This document shows, one piece after another, positions 47,610 to 56,411 of a stretch of 64,000 nucleotides of DNA (position 1 is its first letter; each line of letters begins with the position of its first letter). The DNA is taken from the NCBI GenBank assembly GCA_020741775.1, contig DYYG01000013.1, positions 372,001 to 436,000 of the forward strand, written 5' to 3'. The notes under the pieces were generated by a model, which saw only the letters and a list, made by a program, of their open reading frames with translations, searched no databases and was not told where the DNA came from. Source of the DNA: Methylorubrum populi (GTDB taxonomy: Bacteria > Pseudomonadota > Alphaproteobacteria > Rhizobiales > Beijerinckiaceae). Both the position numbers and the translations under genes were made by a program.

Positions 47610-47884
47610 CGCAATGTCATGCAACGAGAGATGGAGTCTTGTCGATCCGAAGGCAAGCAAATCCGATGCGCAGCCAGGTCATCGCCTGATTGCGCGCCGG
47701 TTACGGCCGAATTCGGGACGCCGAACGGCGCGCGGCGCCGATCTGCTCGGTTGAAGCGGCTTTCCAAAGCGGTCTGCGGTGACTATTCGCTAGCCACTTC
47801 GGTGCCCGCCGCGTCCGAGGGGCGGATCGCCCCCGATCGAGCGCCTCGCGACACCTCCCTCGACTTCCGGCAACGGAGCGCGCC

Positions 47885-48625
47885 ATGAGCGGTACCAGCA
47901 GCCTCACCCTCGACTCCCTCGATCTCTCGGCCCTGCTGTGCTCGCGCGTCTGCCACGACGTGATCAGCCCGATCGGCGCGATCGTGAACGGGCTCGAAGT
48001 GCTGGAGGATGACAACGATCCCTCCATGCGCGAATTCGCGCTCGAACTGATCCGCAAGAGCGCGCGCACCGCCTCGGCCCGGGTGCAGTTCGCCCGCATC
48101 GCCTTCGGCGCCGCCGGCTCGGCCGGCGCCTCGATCGATCTGGCCGATGCGGAGAAGGTCTCGCGGGCCATGTTCGCCGACGAGAAGACCCAGATCGCCT
48201 GGAGCGCTCCCCAGGCCCTGTTCCCCAAGAACAAGGTCAAGCTCCTGCTCAATCTGGTCGTGATCGCCTCCGGCGCGATTCCCCGCGGCGGCCTGATCGA
48301 TGTGGCGGTGACCGGCGGCGGCGAGGCGCCGCTTTTCGTGCTGCGGGCCAAGGGCAGCCATGCCCGCATCCCGCCCCATGTCGAGGCGCTGATCGCCGGC
48401 ACGCCGGAGGGCGGCACCGTCGACGCCCACGGCATCCTGCCGTTCTATGCCGGCCTGGTGGCCCGCGCGGCGGCGATGGATGTGCGCTTCACGATCGAGG
48501 GCGACGAGGTGACGGTGACCGCCACCCCGACCGAGGCCGGCACCGGCCTTCCGGGCGCGCCCGCTCCCAGCCTGGAGGCCGACCGCCCCTCCGACAGCGC
48601 ACCGCCGGATACGCAGCTCGCCTGA
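47885..48625 (+). CDS. chpT: Histidine phosphotransferase ChpT
   Basis: 246 residues. ChpT relays phosphate from the hybrid kinase CckA to CtrA and CpdR in the alphaproteobacterial cell-cycle phosphorelay. The N-terminal segment DLSALLCSRVCHDVISPIGAIVNGLEVLEDD carries the phosphorylated histidine H24 in the HD-x-x-(S/N)P motif. A degenerate ATPase-like domain follows (NKVKLLLNLVVIASGAIPRGG). About 30 disordered residues end the protein. Placement directly before the che operon on the same strand is worth noting; cckA and ctrA are not in the window. Confidence 0.93.
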   Translation: MSGTSSLTLDSLDLSALLCSRVCHDVISPIGAIVNGLEVLEDDNDPSMREFALELIRKSARTASARVQFARIAFGAAGSAGASIDLADAEKVSRAMFADEKTQIAWSAPQALFPKNKVKLLLNLVVIASGAIPRGGLIDVAVTGGGEAPLFVLRAKGSHARIPPHVEALIAGTPEGGTVDAHGILPFYAGLVARAAAMDVRFTIEGDEVTVTATPTEAGTGLPGAPAPSLEADRPSDSAPPDTQLA

Positions 48626-48740
48626 AGCGGAGCGGGCCCCTAAACATTTGTGTTTTTGGGCCTGCCCGCAACGCTTCTCTAACTTTCCGTACCGAGAATG
48701 CTCGTCGCACGTCCCTTCGTGCCTGTAGACGAGTACGCCC

Positions 48741-51473
48741 ATGGACGATCTGCTTCGCGAATTCCTGGTCGAGAGCGCCGAGCATCTGGACACAGTCGAC
48801 GCAGAGCTGGTTCGGTTCGAGCAGGATCCGAACAATCAGCAGATCTTGCGGAACATCTTCCGGCTCGTCCATACCATCAAGGGAACCTGCGGCTTCCTCG
48901 GGCTGCCGCGGCTGGAAGCCCTGGCCCATGCCGCCGAGACCCTGATGGGCCGCTTCCGCGACGGCTATCCCGTCAGCGGCGGCTCCGTGACCCTGATTCT
49001 CGCCACCCTCGACCGCCTGAAGGCGATCCTCTCCGATCTGGAGGCGACCGGCGCCGAGCCCGCGGGCGCCGATGCCGACCTCATCGATGCCCTGGAGCGG
49101 ATGGCCTCCGAGGAAGCGCCCACCGCTGCGGCGCCTGTCGCCGCCCCGGCCCCGATCGTCCTGCCGCAGATTCTGGAAAGGGAGCTGAAGCCCGGCGAGG
49201 TCTCCCTCGACGAGCTGGAGCGGGCCTTCATGGAGGCGCCCGGCCCCGACGATGACGCGGGCGAGCCGGCCCTCGACGCCTTCCCGGAACCTGTCCCGGA
49301 AGCCTTCGCCGGCCCCGCGCCCGAGGCCGCCACCGAGGTGGAGCCGGTCGCCTCGGCCCCGGCCGCCGCAGCGCCGGCCTCCGCGCCGAGCGAGGGGGGC
49401 GAGGGCCCCGTCACCAAGGTTCAGACGATCCGCGTGAACGTCGACACCATCGAGCACCTGATGACGATGGTGTCCGAGTTGGTGCTGACCCGCAACCAGC
49501 TCCTCGAGATCGCCCGCCGGCACGAGGATTCGGGTTACAAGGTTCCGCTGCAGCGCCTCAGCCACGTCACCGCCGAGCTGCAGGAAGGCGTGATGAAGAC
49601 GCGCATGCAGCCGATCGGCAATGCGTGGCAGAAGCTGCCGCGGGTCGTGCGCGACCTCTCGGCGGAACTCGGCAAGGGCATCGACCTCGTCATGTCCGGC
49701 GCCGAGACCGAACTTGATCGCCAAGTGCTCGACGTCATCAAGGATCCGCTCACCCACATGGTGCGCAACTCGGCCGATCACGGCATCGAGGCCACCAAGG
49801 ACCGCGTGAAGGCCGGTAAGCCGGCCCGCGGCGCGATCCGTCTCTCCGCCTATCACGAGGGCGGCACGATCACGATCGAGATCGCCGATGACGGCAAGGG
49901 CCTTGACCTTGCGGCCATCCGCAAGAAGGCGGTCGAGCGCAACCTCGCTCCCGCCGCCGAGGTCGAGAAGATGACCGACGCGCAGGTCGCGAAGTTCATC
50001 TTCCATGCGGGTTTCTCCACCGCCAAGGCGGTGACCTCGGTCTCCGGCCGCGGCGTCGGCATGGATGTGGTCAAGACCAACATCGAAACCATCGGCGGCG
50101 TCGTCGACATCGCCACCGAACTCGGCAAGGGCACGACCTTCACCATCAAGATCCCGCTCACCCTGGCCATCGTCTCGGCCCTGATCGTCAAGGCCGGCGA
50201 GCAGCGTTACGCGATGCCGCAGATCGCAGTGCTGGAGCTGGTGCGGGTCGATCCCAAGGACGACAAGAAGAGCACCAACTCGATCGAGCGCATCCACGGT
50301 GCGCCGGTGCTGCGCCTGCGCGAGCGGCTCCTGCCGATCGTCACCCTCGACGGGCTGATGCGCGGCCAGGCCACCGTCGAGGAGGGCGAGATCGTCGAAT
50401 CCGGCTTCGTGGTGGTGGCCCAGGTCGGCCGGCAGCGCTTCGGCGTCCTCGTCGACGAGGTCTTCCACACGGAGGAGATCGTCGTGAAGCCGATGTCGTC
50501 CAAGCTGCGGCACATCCCGCTGTTTGCCGGCAACACCATCCTCGGCGACGGCGCCGTGGTGCTGATCGTCGATCCCAATGGCATCGCCAAGCTCGTGGGC
50601 CAGAGCGCGCAGTCCGGCGCATCCGCCGAGACCGAGAGCGAGGAGGCGGAGGCCGGTGACGCCAAGGCGACGCTCCTCGTGTTCAAGGGCGGCTCGGGCG
50701 GTTTCAAGGCGGTGCCGCTCTCTCTCGTCACCCGCCTGGAGGAGATCGATTCCTCGAAGATCGAACATCTCGGCGGGCGCCCGCTGATCCAGTATCGCGG
50801 CCGCCTGATGCCGCTGGTGCCGGCCGATCCCTCGATCGAGATCCGTTCCGAGGGCATGCAGGCGCTCGTGGTGTTCTCCGACGGCGACCGGGCCATGGGC
50901 CTCGTGGTGGACGAGATCGTCGACATCGTCGAGGAGCGCCTCGACATCGAGATCGCTGCCGACCGCTCGGACCTCATCGGCTCGGCGGTGCTGCGGGGCC
51001 GGGCGACCGACATCATCAACATCGCCCACTTCCTGCCCCTGGCCTACGACGACTGGGCCCGCGGGCCGCGCAAGACCGTGGTCAAGGCGCCCTCGCTGCT
51101 GCTGGTCGATGACTCGGCCTTCTTCCGCGACATGCTCACCCCCGTCCTCAAGGCGGCGGGCTACGGCGTGACCTCTGCCGCGTCGGCCGATGAGGCCCTC
51201 GGCCTGCTCAGGAGCAATCCGGGCATCGACCTCGTGGTCAGCGATCTCGAGATGCCCGGCCGCAGCGGATTCGACCTCGTGGCCGCCATGCGCGAGGCCG
51301 GCGGCCGCCTGGCGCAACTGCCGGTCATCGCCCTGACGGGCACGGTCGGGGCCGATGCCATCGACCGGGCCCGGCGCCTCGCGATCAGCGACCTCGTGGC
51401 CAAGTTCGACCGCAGCGGCCTGCTCGCCGCACTCGCCGAACTCGGTGACACCGATTTCGCCAAGGCCGCCTGA
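48741..51473 (+). CDS. cheA: CheA-type histidine kinase with C-terminal receiver domain
   Basis: 910 residues. Hpt domain 1-105 with H44 in FRLVHTIKGTCGFLGLPRLE; Pro/Ala-rich linker 110-225 in place of a P2 domain; dimerisation helices from about 227 (IRVNVDTIEHLMTMVSELVLTRNQLLE); ATPase domain around 300-470 with HMVRNSADHGIEA and GRGVGMDVVKTNI; a first CheW-like domain from about 474; a second CheW-like region from about 643; and a receiver domain from about 784 (LLLVDDSAFFRDML, acceptor in DLVVSDLEMPG). This hybrid layout resembles CheA of alternative chemosensory systems. It begins the operon cheA-cheW-cheY-cheB-cheR. Confidence 0.95.
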   Translation: MDDLLREFLVESAEHLDTVDAELVRFEQDPNNQQILRNIFRLVHTIKGTCGFLGLPRLEALAHAAETLMGRFRDGYPVSGGSVTLILATLDRLKAILSDLEATGAEPAGADADLIDALERMASEEAPTAAAPVAAPAPIVLPQILERELKPGEVSLDELERAFMEAPGPDDDAGEPALDAFPEPVPEAFAGPAPEAATEVEPVASAPAAAAPASAPSEGGEGPVTKVQTIRVNVDTIEHLMTMVSELVLTRNQLLEIARRHEDSGYKVPLQRLSHVTAELQEGVMKTRMQPIGNAWQKLPRVVRDLSAELGKGIDLVMSGAETELDRQVLDVIKDPLTHMVRNSADHGIEATKDRVKAGKPARGAIRLSAYHEGGTITIEIADDGKGLDLAAIRKKAVERNLAPAAEVEKMTDAQVAKFIFHAGFSTAKAVTSVSGRGVGMDVVKTNIETIGGVVDIATELGKGTTFTIKIPLTLAIVSALIVKAGEQRYAMPQIAVLELVRVDPKDDKKSTNSIERIHGAPVLRLRERLLPIVTLDGLMRGQATVEEGEIVESGFVVVAQVGRQRFGVLVDEVFHTEEIVVKPMSSKLRHIPLFAGNTILGDGAVVLIVDPNGIAKLVGQSAQSGASAETESEEAEAGDAKATLLVFKGGSGGFKAVPLSLVTRLEEIDSSKIEHLGGRPLIQYRGRLMPLVPADPSIEIRSEGMQALVVFSDGDRAMGLVVDEIVDIVEERLDIEIAADRSDLIGSAVLRGRATDIINIAHFLPLAYDDWARGPRKTVVKAPSLLLVDDSAFFRDMLTPVLKAAGYGVTSAASADEALGLLRSNPGIDLVVSDLEMPGRSGFDLVAAMREAGGRLAQLPVIALTGTVGADAIDRARRLAISDLVAKFDRSGLLAALAELGDTDFAKAA

Positions 51474-51504
51474 GACCCGAACGGACCGAGAAGGAGAAGC
51501 CGCC

Positions 51505-51984
51505 ATGCAGGCCGCCAACGGCAACGGTATTCCGACCGACACCACCGACTACGTCACGGTCTTCGTTGGCGAGACCATGTTCGGGCTCACCATCGACCGG
51601 GTGCACGACGTGTTCGTGCCCGCCGGCATCACCCCGGTGCCCCTGGCGCCCAAGGAGATCGTCGGTCTGCTCAACCTGCGCGGACGGGTCGTCACCGCCC
51701 TGTGCCTGCGCCGCCGGCTCGGCCTTCCGAGCCGCGAGGCAGGAGCGGCGCAGATGGCCATCGGCCTGGAGCAGGCGGGCGAGACCTTCGCGCTCATCGT
51801 CGACGGCGTCGGCGAGGTGCTCAAGCTCGGCGCCGAGACGCAGGAGCCGGTGCCGATCAACCTTGATGCCCGCTGGCGCGACCTCTCCCTCGGCGTCCAC
51901 CGCCTGGACGGACGCCTGCTCGTCATCCTCGACGTCAACGCCCTGCTCGCCTTCGGTGACGCACGCGAGACAAAGGCGGCCTGA
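51505..51984 (+). CDS. cheW: Chemotaxis coupling protein CheW
   Basis: 159 residues, a single CheW domain: YVTVFVGETMFGLTIDRVHDVFVPAGITPVPLAPKEIVGLLNLRGRVVTALCLRRRLGL, with the conserved NLRG turn, and LIVDGVGEVLKL. It couples receptors to CheA. The ATG follows AAGGAGAAG. It sits 31 bases after cheA and one base before the GTG of cheY. Confidence 0.96.
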   Translation: MQAANGNGIPTDTTDYVTVFVGETMFGLTIDRVHDVFVPAGITPVPLAPKEIVGLLNLRGRVVTALCLRRRLGLPSREAGAAQMAIGLEQAGETFALIVDGVGEVLKLGAETQEPVPINLDARWRDLSLGVHRLDGRLLVILDVNALLAFGDARETKAA

Positions 51985-51985
51985 G

Positions 51986-52417
51986 GTGACGGACGCCCCC
52001 GCAAGGATCGACCCGAGCAGGACTGCCCCGAGCAAGTCCGCCCTGATCGTCGACGATTCGGCGGTCATCCGCAAAGTCGCCCGCCGCATCCTCGAAACGC
52101 TCGATTTCAGCGTCCGGGATGCGGAGGACGGAAGGACGGCGCTCGCGCTGTGCGCCCAGGCCATGCCGTCGGTGATCCTGCTCGACTGGAACATGCCGAA
52201 CATGGATGGCTACGAGGTGCTGCGGCAGCTGCGGCAATTCCCCTCCGGCGTCAGGCCGAAGGTACTGTTCTGCACCACCGAGAACGACATCGGCGCCATC
52301 GCCCGCGCCCTGCGCGCGGGCGCCGACGAATACATCATGAAGCCTTTCGACCGGGAAATCATGATGGCCAAGCTCGATCAGGTCGGCTTCCCGATGCGGC
52401 CGTCTCAGGCCGCCTGA
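51986..52417 (+). CDS. cheY: CheY-like single-domain response regulator
   Basis: 143 residues: a short disordered head then one receiver domain. The acidic pocket is in SALIVDDSAVIRKVARRILE, the acceptor aspartate in VILLDWNMPNMDGYEVL, the conserved Thr in VLFCTTEND and the lysine in EYIMKPFDREIM. It is the likely output regulator or a phosphate sink for this CheA. The start is a GTG immediately after the cheW stop, so translation is coupled; no ATG is available in frame before the domain. Confidence 0.93.
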   Translation: MTDAPARIDPSRTAPSKSALIVDDSAVIRKVARRILETLDFSVRDAEDGRTALALCAQAMPSVILLDWNMPNMDGYEVLRQLRQFPSGVRPKVLFCTTENDIGAIARALRAGADEYIMKPFDREIMMAKLDQVGFPMRPSQAA

Positions 52418-52547
52418 TCCCGCACGGCACCTGAGTGATGACGGCATCCGCCAACCCGAAGGGCTCGGCCGGATGTCGTCCGAAACCGACCCTCCGGATC
52501 CGGGGACCGTGAGGTCTCCGTTCCCCTGTCCCCGAAGCGAGACCCCC

Positions 52548-53693
52548 ATGCCGGCATCCCCCGCCGTCGCTCACGTCCCGGCGGCGCGCAGCCCTGTGAA
52601 GGTGCTGGTCGCCGACGACTCGGCGGTGGTGCGCGGGCTCGTGTCACGCTGGCTCAGCGAGGCGGGCCACGAGGTGGTGGCCACCGCGCCCAACGGACGC
52701 GCCGCCGTCGATGCCCTCGCCCGGTGCTCTCCGGACGTGGTGCTGCTCGACATCGAGATGCCGGAGCTCGATGGCATCCAGGCCCTGCCGCTGATCCTGG
52801 CCAAGCAGCCGGGGGTTCAGGTCGTGATGATGTCGACCCTGACCCAGCGCAATGCCGACGTGTCGTTGCGCTGCCTCTCGCTCGGCGCCGTCGACTACAT
52901 CCCGAAGCCGGAGAGCAACCGGGGTGTCACCACCTCGGACGGATTCCGCAACGACCTGATTCAGCGCATCCGGGTGTTCGGCGCCGCCCGCGCCCGGCGC
53001 CGGCCAGCCCCGGCCGAGGCGGTATCGACGGTCCCGCACGCCGCGTCGCCCGCCGTTTCCCGCCTGTCGGGAGCGGTCACGCTGCGTCCGCGCCCGCGCA
53101 GCGTACCGGCCCCGCGCGCCCTGCTGATCGGCTCCTCCACCGGCGGACCCCGGGCGGTGGGCGAGGTGCTGGAGAAGATCGGGGCGGCCACGCTCCGCCG
53201 CCTGCCGGTCCTGATCGTACAGCATATGCCGCCGGTCTTTACCGCCGTCTTCGCCGAGCATCTGAGCGCCCGGGTCGGTGTGCCCGCCGCCGAGGGCAAG
53301 GCCGACGAGCGCGTGCAGCCGGGCCGGATCTACGTCGCCCCCGGCGGGCGCCACATGCGGCTCGCCGGCAGCGCCGCCGAGCCGGTGATCCGCCTCGACG
53401 ACGGGCCACCCGTGAATTTCTGCCGCCCGGCGGTGGACGTGATGTTCCTCGATGCCGCTACCCTGTTCGGTGGGGCGACGCTGAGCGTGATCCTCACCGG
53501 CATGGGCTCGGACGGCACGGCGGGCGCCCGCGCCCTGGTCGAGGCCGGCGGCATCCTGCTCGCCCAGGACGAGGCGACGAGCACGGTCTGGGGGATGCCC
53601 GGCAGCGTCGCCAAGGCGGGCCTCTGCCACGCCCTGCTTCCCCTGCCCGAGATCGGACCGGCGCTGCGCAGCGCGATCGCGGAGCGCGCCTGA
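52548..53693 (+). CDS. cheB: Protein-glutamate methylesterase/glutaminase CheB
   Basis: 381 residues. An N-terminal receiver has acceptor D68 in VVLLDIEMPELDG. A variable Ala/Arg/Pro-rich linker precedes the methylesterase domain, where the catalytic triad is complete: S197 in LLIGSSTGGPRAV, the histidine in LIVQHMPPVFTAVFAEHL and the aspartate in LTGMGSDGTAGA. It removes methyl groups from receptor glutamates. The ATG at 52548 is preferred; an in-frame ATG at 52473 would add 25 Pro-rich residues. Its stop overlaps the cheR ATG. Confidence 0.95.
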   Translation: MPASPAVAHVPAARSPVKVLVADDSAVVRGLVSRWLSEAGHEVVATAPNGRAAVDALARCSPDVVLLDIEMPELDGIQALPLILAKQPGVQVVMMSTLTQRNADVSLRCLSLGAVDYIPKPESNRGVTTSDGFRNDLIQRIRVFGAARARRRPAPAEAVSTVPHAASPAVSRLSGAVTLRPRPRSVPAPRALLIGSSTGGPRAVGEVLEKIGAATLRRLPVLIVQHMPPVFTAVFAEHLSARVGVPAAEGKADERVQPGRIYVAPGGRHMRLAGSAAEPVIRLDDGPPVNFCRPAVDVMFLDAATLFGGATLSVILTGMGSDGTAGARALVEAGGILLAQDEATSTVWGMPGSVAKAGLCHALLPLPEIGPALRSAIAERA

Positions 53694-54547
53694 TGACCGA
53701 GGCCGATTTCGCGTTCCTGCGCGACTATCTCAGGAAGCGCTCGGGGCTCAGCCTCGGGCCGGAGAAGCGTTATCTCGTCGAGAGCCGGCTGACGCCGATC
53801 TGCCGCCGCTTCGGGATCGCCACCCTGGCCGATCTCGTCGGCACCCTCCGGCTGTCGCGGGAGGGCCCGCTGGAACGGGCGGTGGTGGAGGCGATGACCA
53901 CCAACGAGACCTTTTTCTTCCGCGACCGCGTGCCGTTCGACCTGTTCCGCGAGGTGCTGCTGCCGAAGGCCATCGCCGCCCGCGCCGCCCAGCGCCGCCT
54001 GCGGATCTGGTCGGCGGCGGCCTCCACCGGCCAGGAGCCCTATTCCCTCGCCATGATGATCCACGAGGCGGGCGCGCAACTCGCCGGCTGGCAGGTGGAG
54101 ATCGTCGGCACCGATCTCTCGACCGAGGTGCTGGAGAAGGCGCGGCTGGGCCTCTACAGCCATTTCGAGGTGCAGCGCGGCCTGCCGGTCCAGCTTCTGG
54201 TGAAGTACTTCACCCAGGTCGGCGAGCAGTGGCGGCTCAACCCGGCGATCACCGGCATGGTGAGCTTCAGGCCGCTCAACCTGCTGCAGCCGTTCGAGCA
54301 TCTCGGCCAGTTCGACATCGTCTATTGCCGCAACGTGCTGATCTACTTCGACGCACCGACCAAGACCGACGTGCTCGACCGGATCGCGAAGGTTCTGACC
54401 CCCGACGGGGCCGTGCTGCTCGGAGCCGCCGAGACGGTGATCGGCCTCACCGATTCCCTGGTGCCCGACCCCCAGCATCGCGGCCTCTACCGCCAGACCG
54501 CCGTCGGGCGGCCTGCGATGACTCACCGCCTCGCCGCGGGTTTCTGA
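53693..54547 (+). CDS. cheR: Chemoreceptor methyltransferase CheR
   Basis: 284 residues. It uses S-adenosylmethionine to methylate receptor glutamates. The N-terminal helical domain (FAFLRDYLRKRSGLSLGPEKRYLVESRL) precedes the methyltransferase: TTNETFFFRDRVPFDLF, IWSAAASTGQEPYSLAMMI (SAM motif I with the GQEPYS signature), GTDLSTEVLEKAR and FDIVYCRNVLIYFD. All are intact. The ATG overlaps the cheB stop (TGATG). It ends the che operon. Confidence 0.96.
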   Translation: MTEADFAFLRDYLRKRSGLSLGPEKRYLVESRLTPICRRFGIATLADLVGTLRLSREGPLERAVVEAMTTNETFFFRDRVPFDLFREVLLPKAIAARAAQRRLRIWSAAASTGQEPYSLAMMIHEAGAQLAGWQVEIVGTDLSTEVLEKARLGLYSHFEVQRGLPVQLLVKYFTQVGEQWRLNPAITGMVSFRPLNLLQPFEHLGQFDIVYCRNVLIYFDAPTKTDVLDRIAKVLTPDGAVLLGAAETVIGLTDSLVPDPQHRGLYRQTAVGRPAMTHRLAAGF

Positions 54548-54606
54548 GCGATTGCCGCCGCCCGACCTGATGCCGTCAGGCCGGGTCCGGCTCTAGATTG
54601 CGGGGC

Positions 54607-55338
54607 ATGACCTACGACGCGCCGCGACTGCTCGCCTGCGGGGATACCGCCTTCACCATCGAGTTCGCGGCGGGGATCGAGGCCGAGGCGGGCGCCCGCG
54701 TGATGGCGCTCGATGCTCTGCTCACCGAGCGCGCGCCGCCCGGCCTCGTCGAGACCGTGCCGACCTACCGCTCGCTGACGGTGCATCTCGATCCCCTCGT
54801 GGCCGACCCGGCCGAACTCGGCCGCACCGTGCTGGCGCTCGCGGGCGAGGCGCTCGCCCCCCTTCCCACCGCGCGGCTATGGCGGATTCCCGTGGTCTAT
54901 GGCGGCGCGTTCGGGATCGATCTGGAGGCGGTCGCCGCCCATCACGGCCTCACGCCGGAGGCGGTGATCGCGCGCCACAGCGCCCCCGAATACCGGGTGG
55001 CGATGATCGGCTTCCTGCCCGGCTACGCCTATCTCGCCGGGCTCGATTCCGGCCTAGCCCTGTCCCGGCGCCCGAGCCCGCGGCCGGTGACGCCCGCCGG
55101 CACCGTCTCCATCGGCGGCGCCCAGGCCCTGGTGGCGAGCATCGCCGCCCCGAGCGGCTGGCATCTTCTCGGCCGCACCCCCGTCAAAACCTTCGTGCCG
55201 GAGCGCGTGCCGGCCTTCCTGCTGCGGCCCGGCGACCGGGTGCGCTTCGTGCCGACCGCGCCGGAGTGCTGGGACGTGCTGGCCGCCGCGGCGGAGGCTG
55301 GCGAAACGGTGGCCGAGCTGTGCGAGGCGGAGGCATGA
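54607..55338 (+). CDS. pxpB: 5-oxoprolinase subunit PxpB (KipI family)
   Basis: 243 residues. The N-terminal LLACGDTAFTIEFAAGIEAEAGARVMAL and the central VVYGGAFGIDLEAVAAHHGLTPEAVIARHSAPEYRVAMIGFLPGYAYLAGLD, then RRPSPRPVTPAGTVSIGGAQALV and SGWHLLGRTPVKTF, match PxpB/KipI. With PxpC and PxpA it forms the ATP-dependent 5-oxoprolinase that opens the metabolic by-product pyroglutamate to glutamate. Its stop overlaps the pxpC ATG (ATGA). A TTG three codons upstream is an alternative start. Confidence 0.95.
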   Translation: MTYDAPRLLACGDTAFTIEFAAGIEAEAGARVMALDALLTERAPPGLVETVPTYRSLTVHLDPLVADPAELGRTVLALAGEALAPLPTARLWRIPVVYGGAFGIDLEAVAAHHGLTPEAVIARHSAPEYRVAMIGFLPGYAYLAGLDSGLALSRRPSPRPVTPAGTVSIGGAQALVASIAAPSGWHLLGRTPVKTFVPERVPAFLLRPGDRVRFVPTAPECWDVLAAAAEAGETVAELCEAEA

Positions 55339-56369
55339 GCCCGCGCCTCCACCTCGCTCGCCTGAGCGGCGCTGCCTCGATCCAGGATGCGGGCCGGCAC
55401 GGTTTCCTGCGGTTCGGCCTCTCGGCCTCCGGGCCGATGGACCCGGTCGCCTTCGCGGCCGCCAATCTTCTCGTCGGCAACGGGCCCGATGCGGCGGCCA
55501 TCGAGTTCGGGCTGGCCGCCGCGACCCTGCGCGTCGAGGGGGGGCCGGTGCGTCTCGCCCTGGCGGGCGCGGTGGGCGCGATCCGCCTCGACGGTGAGTC
55601 GATGGCCGCGCACCGGTCCTTCCTCCTGCGGGAAGGCGAGGAACTGACGGTCGCGCGGCCGCGGGATGGGGTCTACGCCGTGCTCGCGGTCTCCGGCGGC
55701 GTCCCCGTCCCGGCGGTGATGGGCAGCCGCTCGCTGCATCAGCGGGCGGCGCTCGGCGGATTCGAAGGGCGTCCCTTGCGGGAGGGTGACCGCCTGCCGC
55801 TCGGACCCCGGCCGCTTTCCGGCGACGCGGAACGCTGCCTCGATCCGGTCGCGCTGGAACGGGGAGAGCCGATTCGCGTCGTGCTCGGCCCCCAGGACGA
55901 TCATTTCGCGCCGGATGGCCTCGCGACCTTCCTCGGCCGCGATTTCACCGTCTCGAACCGGGCCGACCGGATGGGCTATCAACTCGACGGGCCGGAGATC
56001 GCCCACGGCGCGCAGGGCTTCAACATCGTCTCCGACGCGACTGTGGCGGGATCGGTGCAGGTGCCGGGCTCGGGCCGGCCCATCGTCCTGCTCGCCGACC
56101 GCCAGACCACCGGCGGCTACCCGAAGATCGCCACCGTGATCTCCGTCGACCTGCGGCGGATCGCCCAAAGGCGGCCCGGCGAGACCCTGCGCTTCGAGGC
56201 CGTCGACCTCGCCGCCGCCACGCGCCTCGCCCGCGCACGGCGCGCGCAGCTCGCCGGACTTTCCGCCCGCCTCAGGCCGGTCGAGAGCGAAGCCGAGCGG
56301 CTGATGGCCGCCAATCTCGCCGGCGAGGCGGTGGATGCCCTGGGGCCAGGGGAGGCAGGGGAGGAATGA
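55335..56369 (+). CDS. pxpC: 5-oxoprolinase subunit PxpC (KipA / biotin-dependent carboxylase-like domain)
   Basis: 344 residues. The family opening LSGAASIQDAGRHGFLRFGLSASGPMDPVAFAAANLLVGN is intact, as are YAVLAVSGGVPVPAVMGSRSLHQRAALGGFEGRPLREGD, VVLGPQDDHFAPDG, NRADRMGYQLDGPE and VQVPGSGRPIVLLADRQTTGGYPKIATV. It is the allophanate-hydrolase-C-like partner of PxpB. The usual third gene pxpA (LamB/YcsF) is not next to it; the following gene is a UV endonuclease. Confidence 0.95.
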   Translation: MSPRLHLARLSGAASIQDAGRHGFLRFGLSASGPMDPVAFAAANLLVGNGPDAAAIEFGLAAATLRVEGGPVRLALAGAVGAIRLDGESMAAHRSFLLREGEELTVARPRDGVYAVLAVSGGVPVPAVMGSRSLHQRAALGGFEGRPLREGDRLPLGPRPLSGDAERCLDPVALERGEPIRVVLGPQDDHFAPDGLATFLGRDFTVSNRADRMGYQLDGPEIAHGAQGFNIVSDATVAGSVQVPGSGRPIVLLADRQTTGGYPKIATVISVDLRRIAQRRPGETLRFEAVDLAAATRLARARRAQLAGLSARLRPVESEAERLMAANLAGEAVDALGPGEAGEE

Positions 56370-56411
56370 CGGTCGCGGGGGCCGAAACCGCTCCTGGCGC
56401 GTTGTCGGGCC

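Noticed and set aside
48640..48680. Intrinsic terminator between chpT and cheA
   Set aside because: GGCCCCTAAACA and TGTTTTTGGGCC pair only imperfectly in the middle and no T run follows the stem.
48489..51545. 1018-codon minus-strand frame opposite cheA
   Set aside because: It is a mirror of the cheA codon pattern with no recognisable motif, while cheA has every expected domain.
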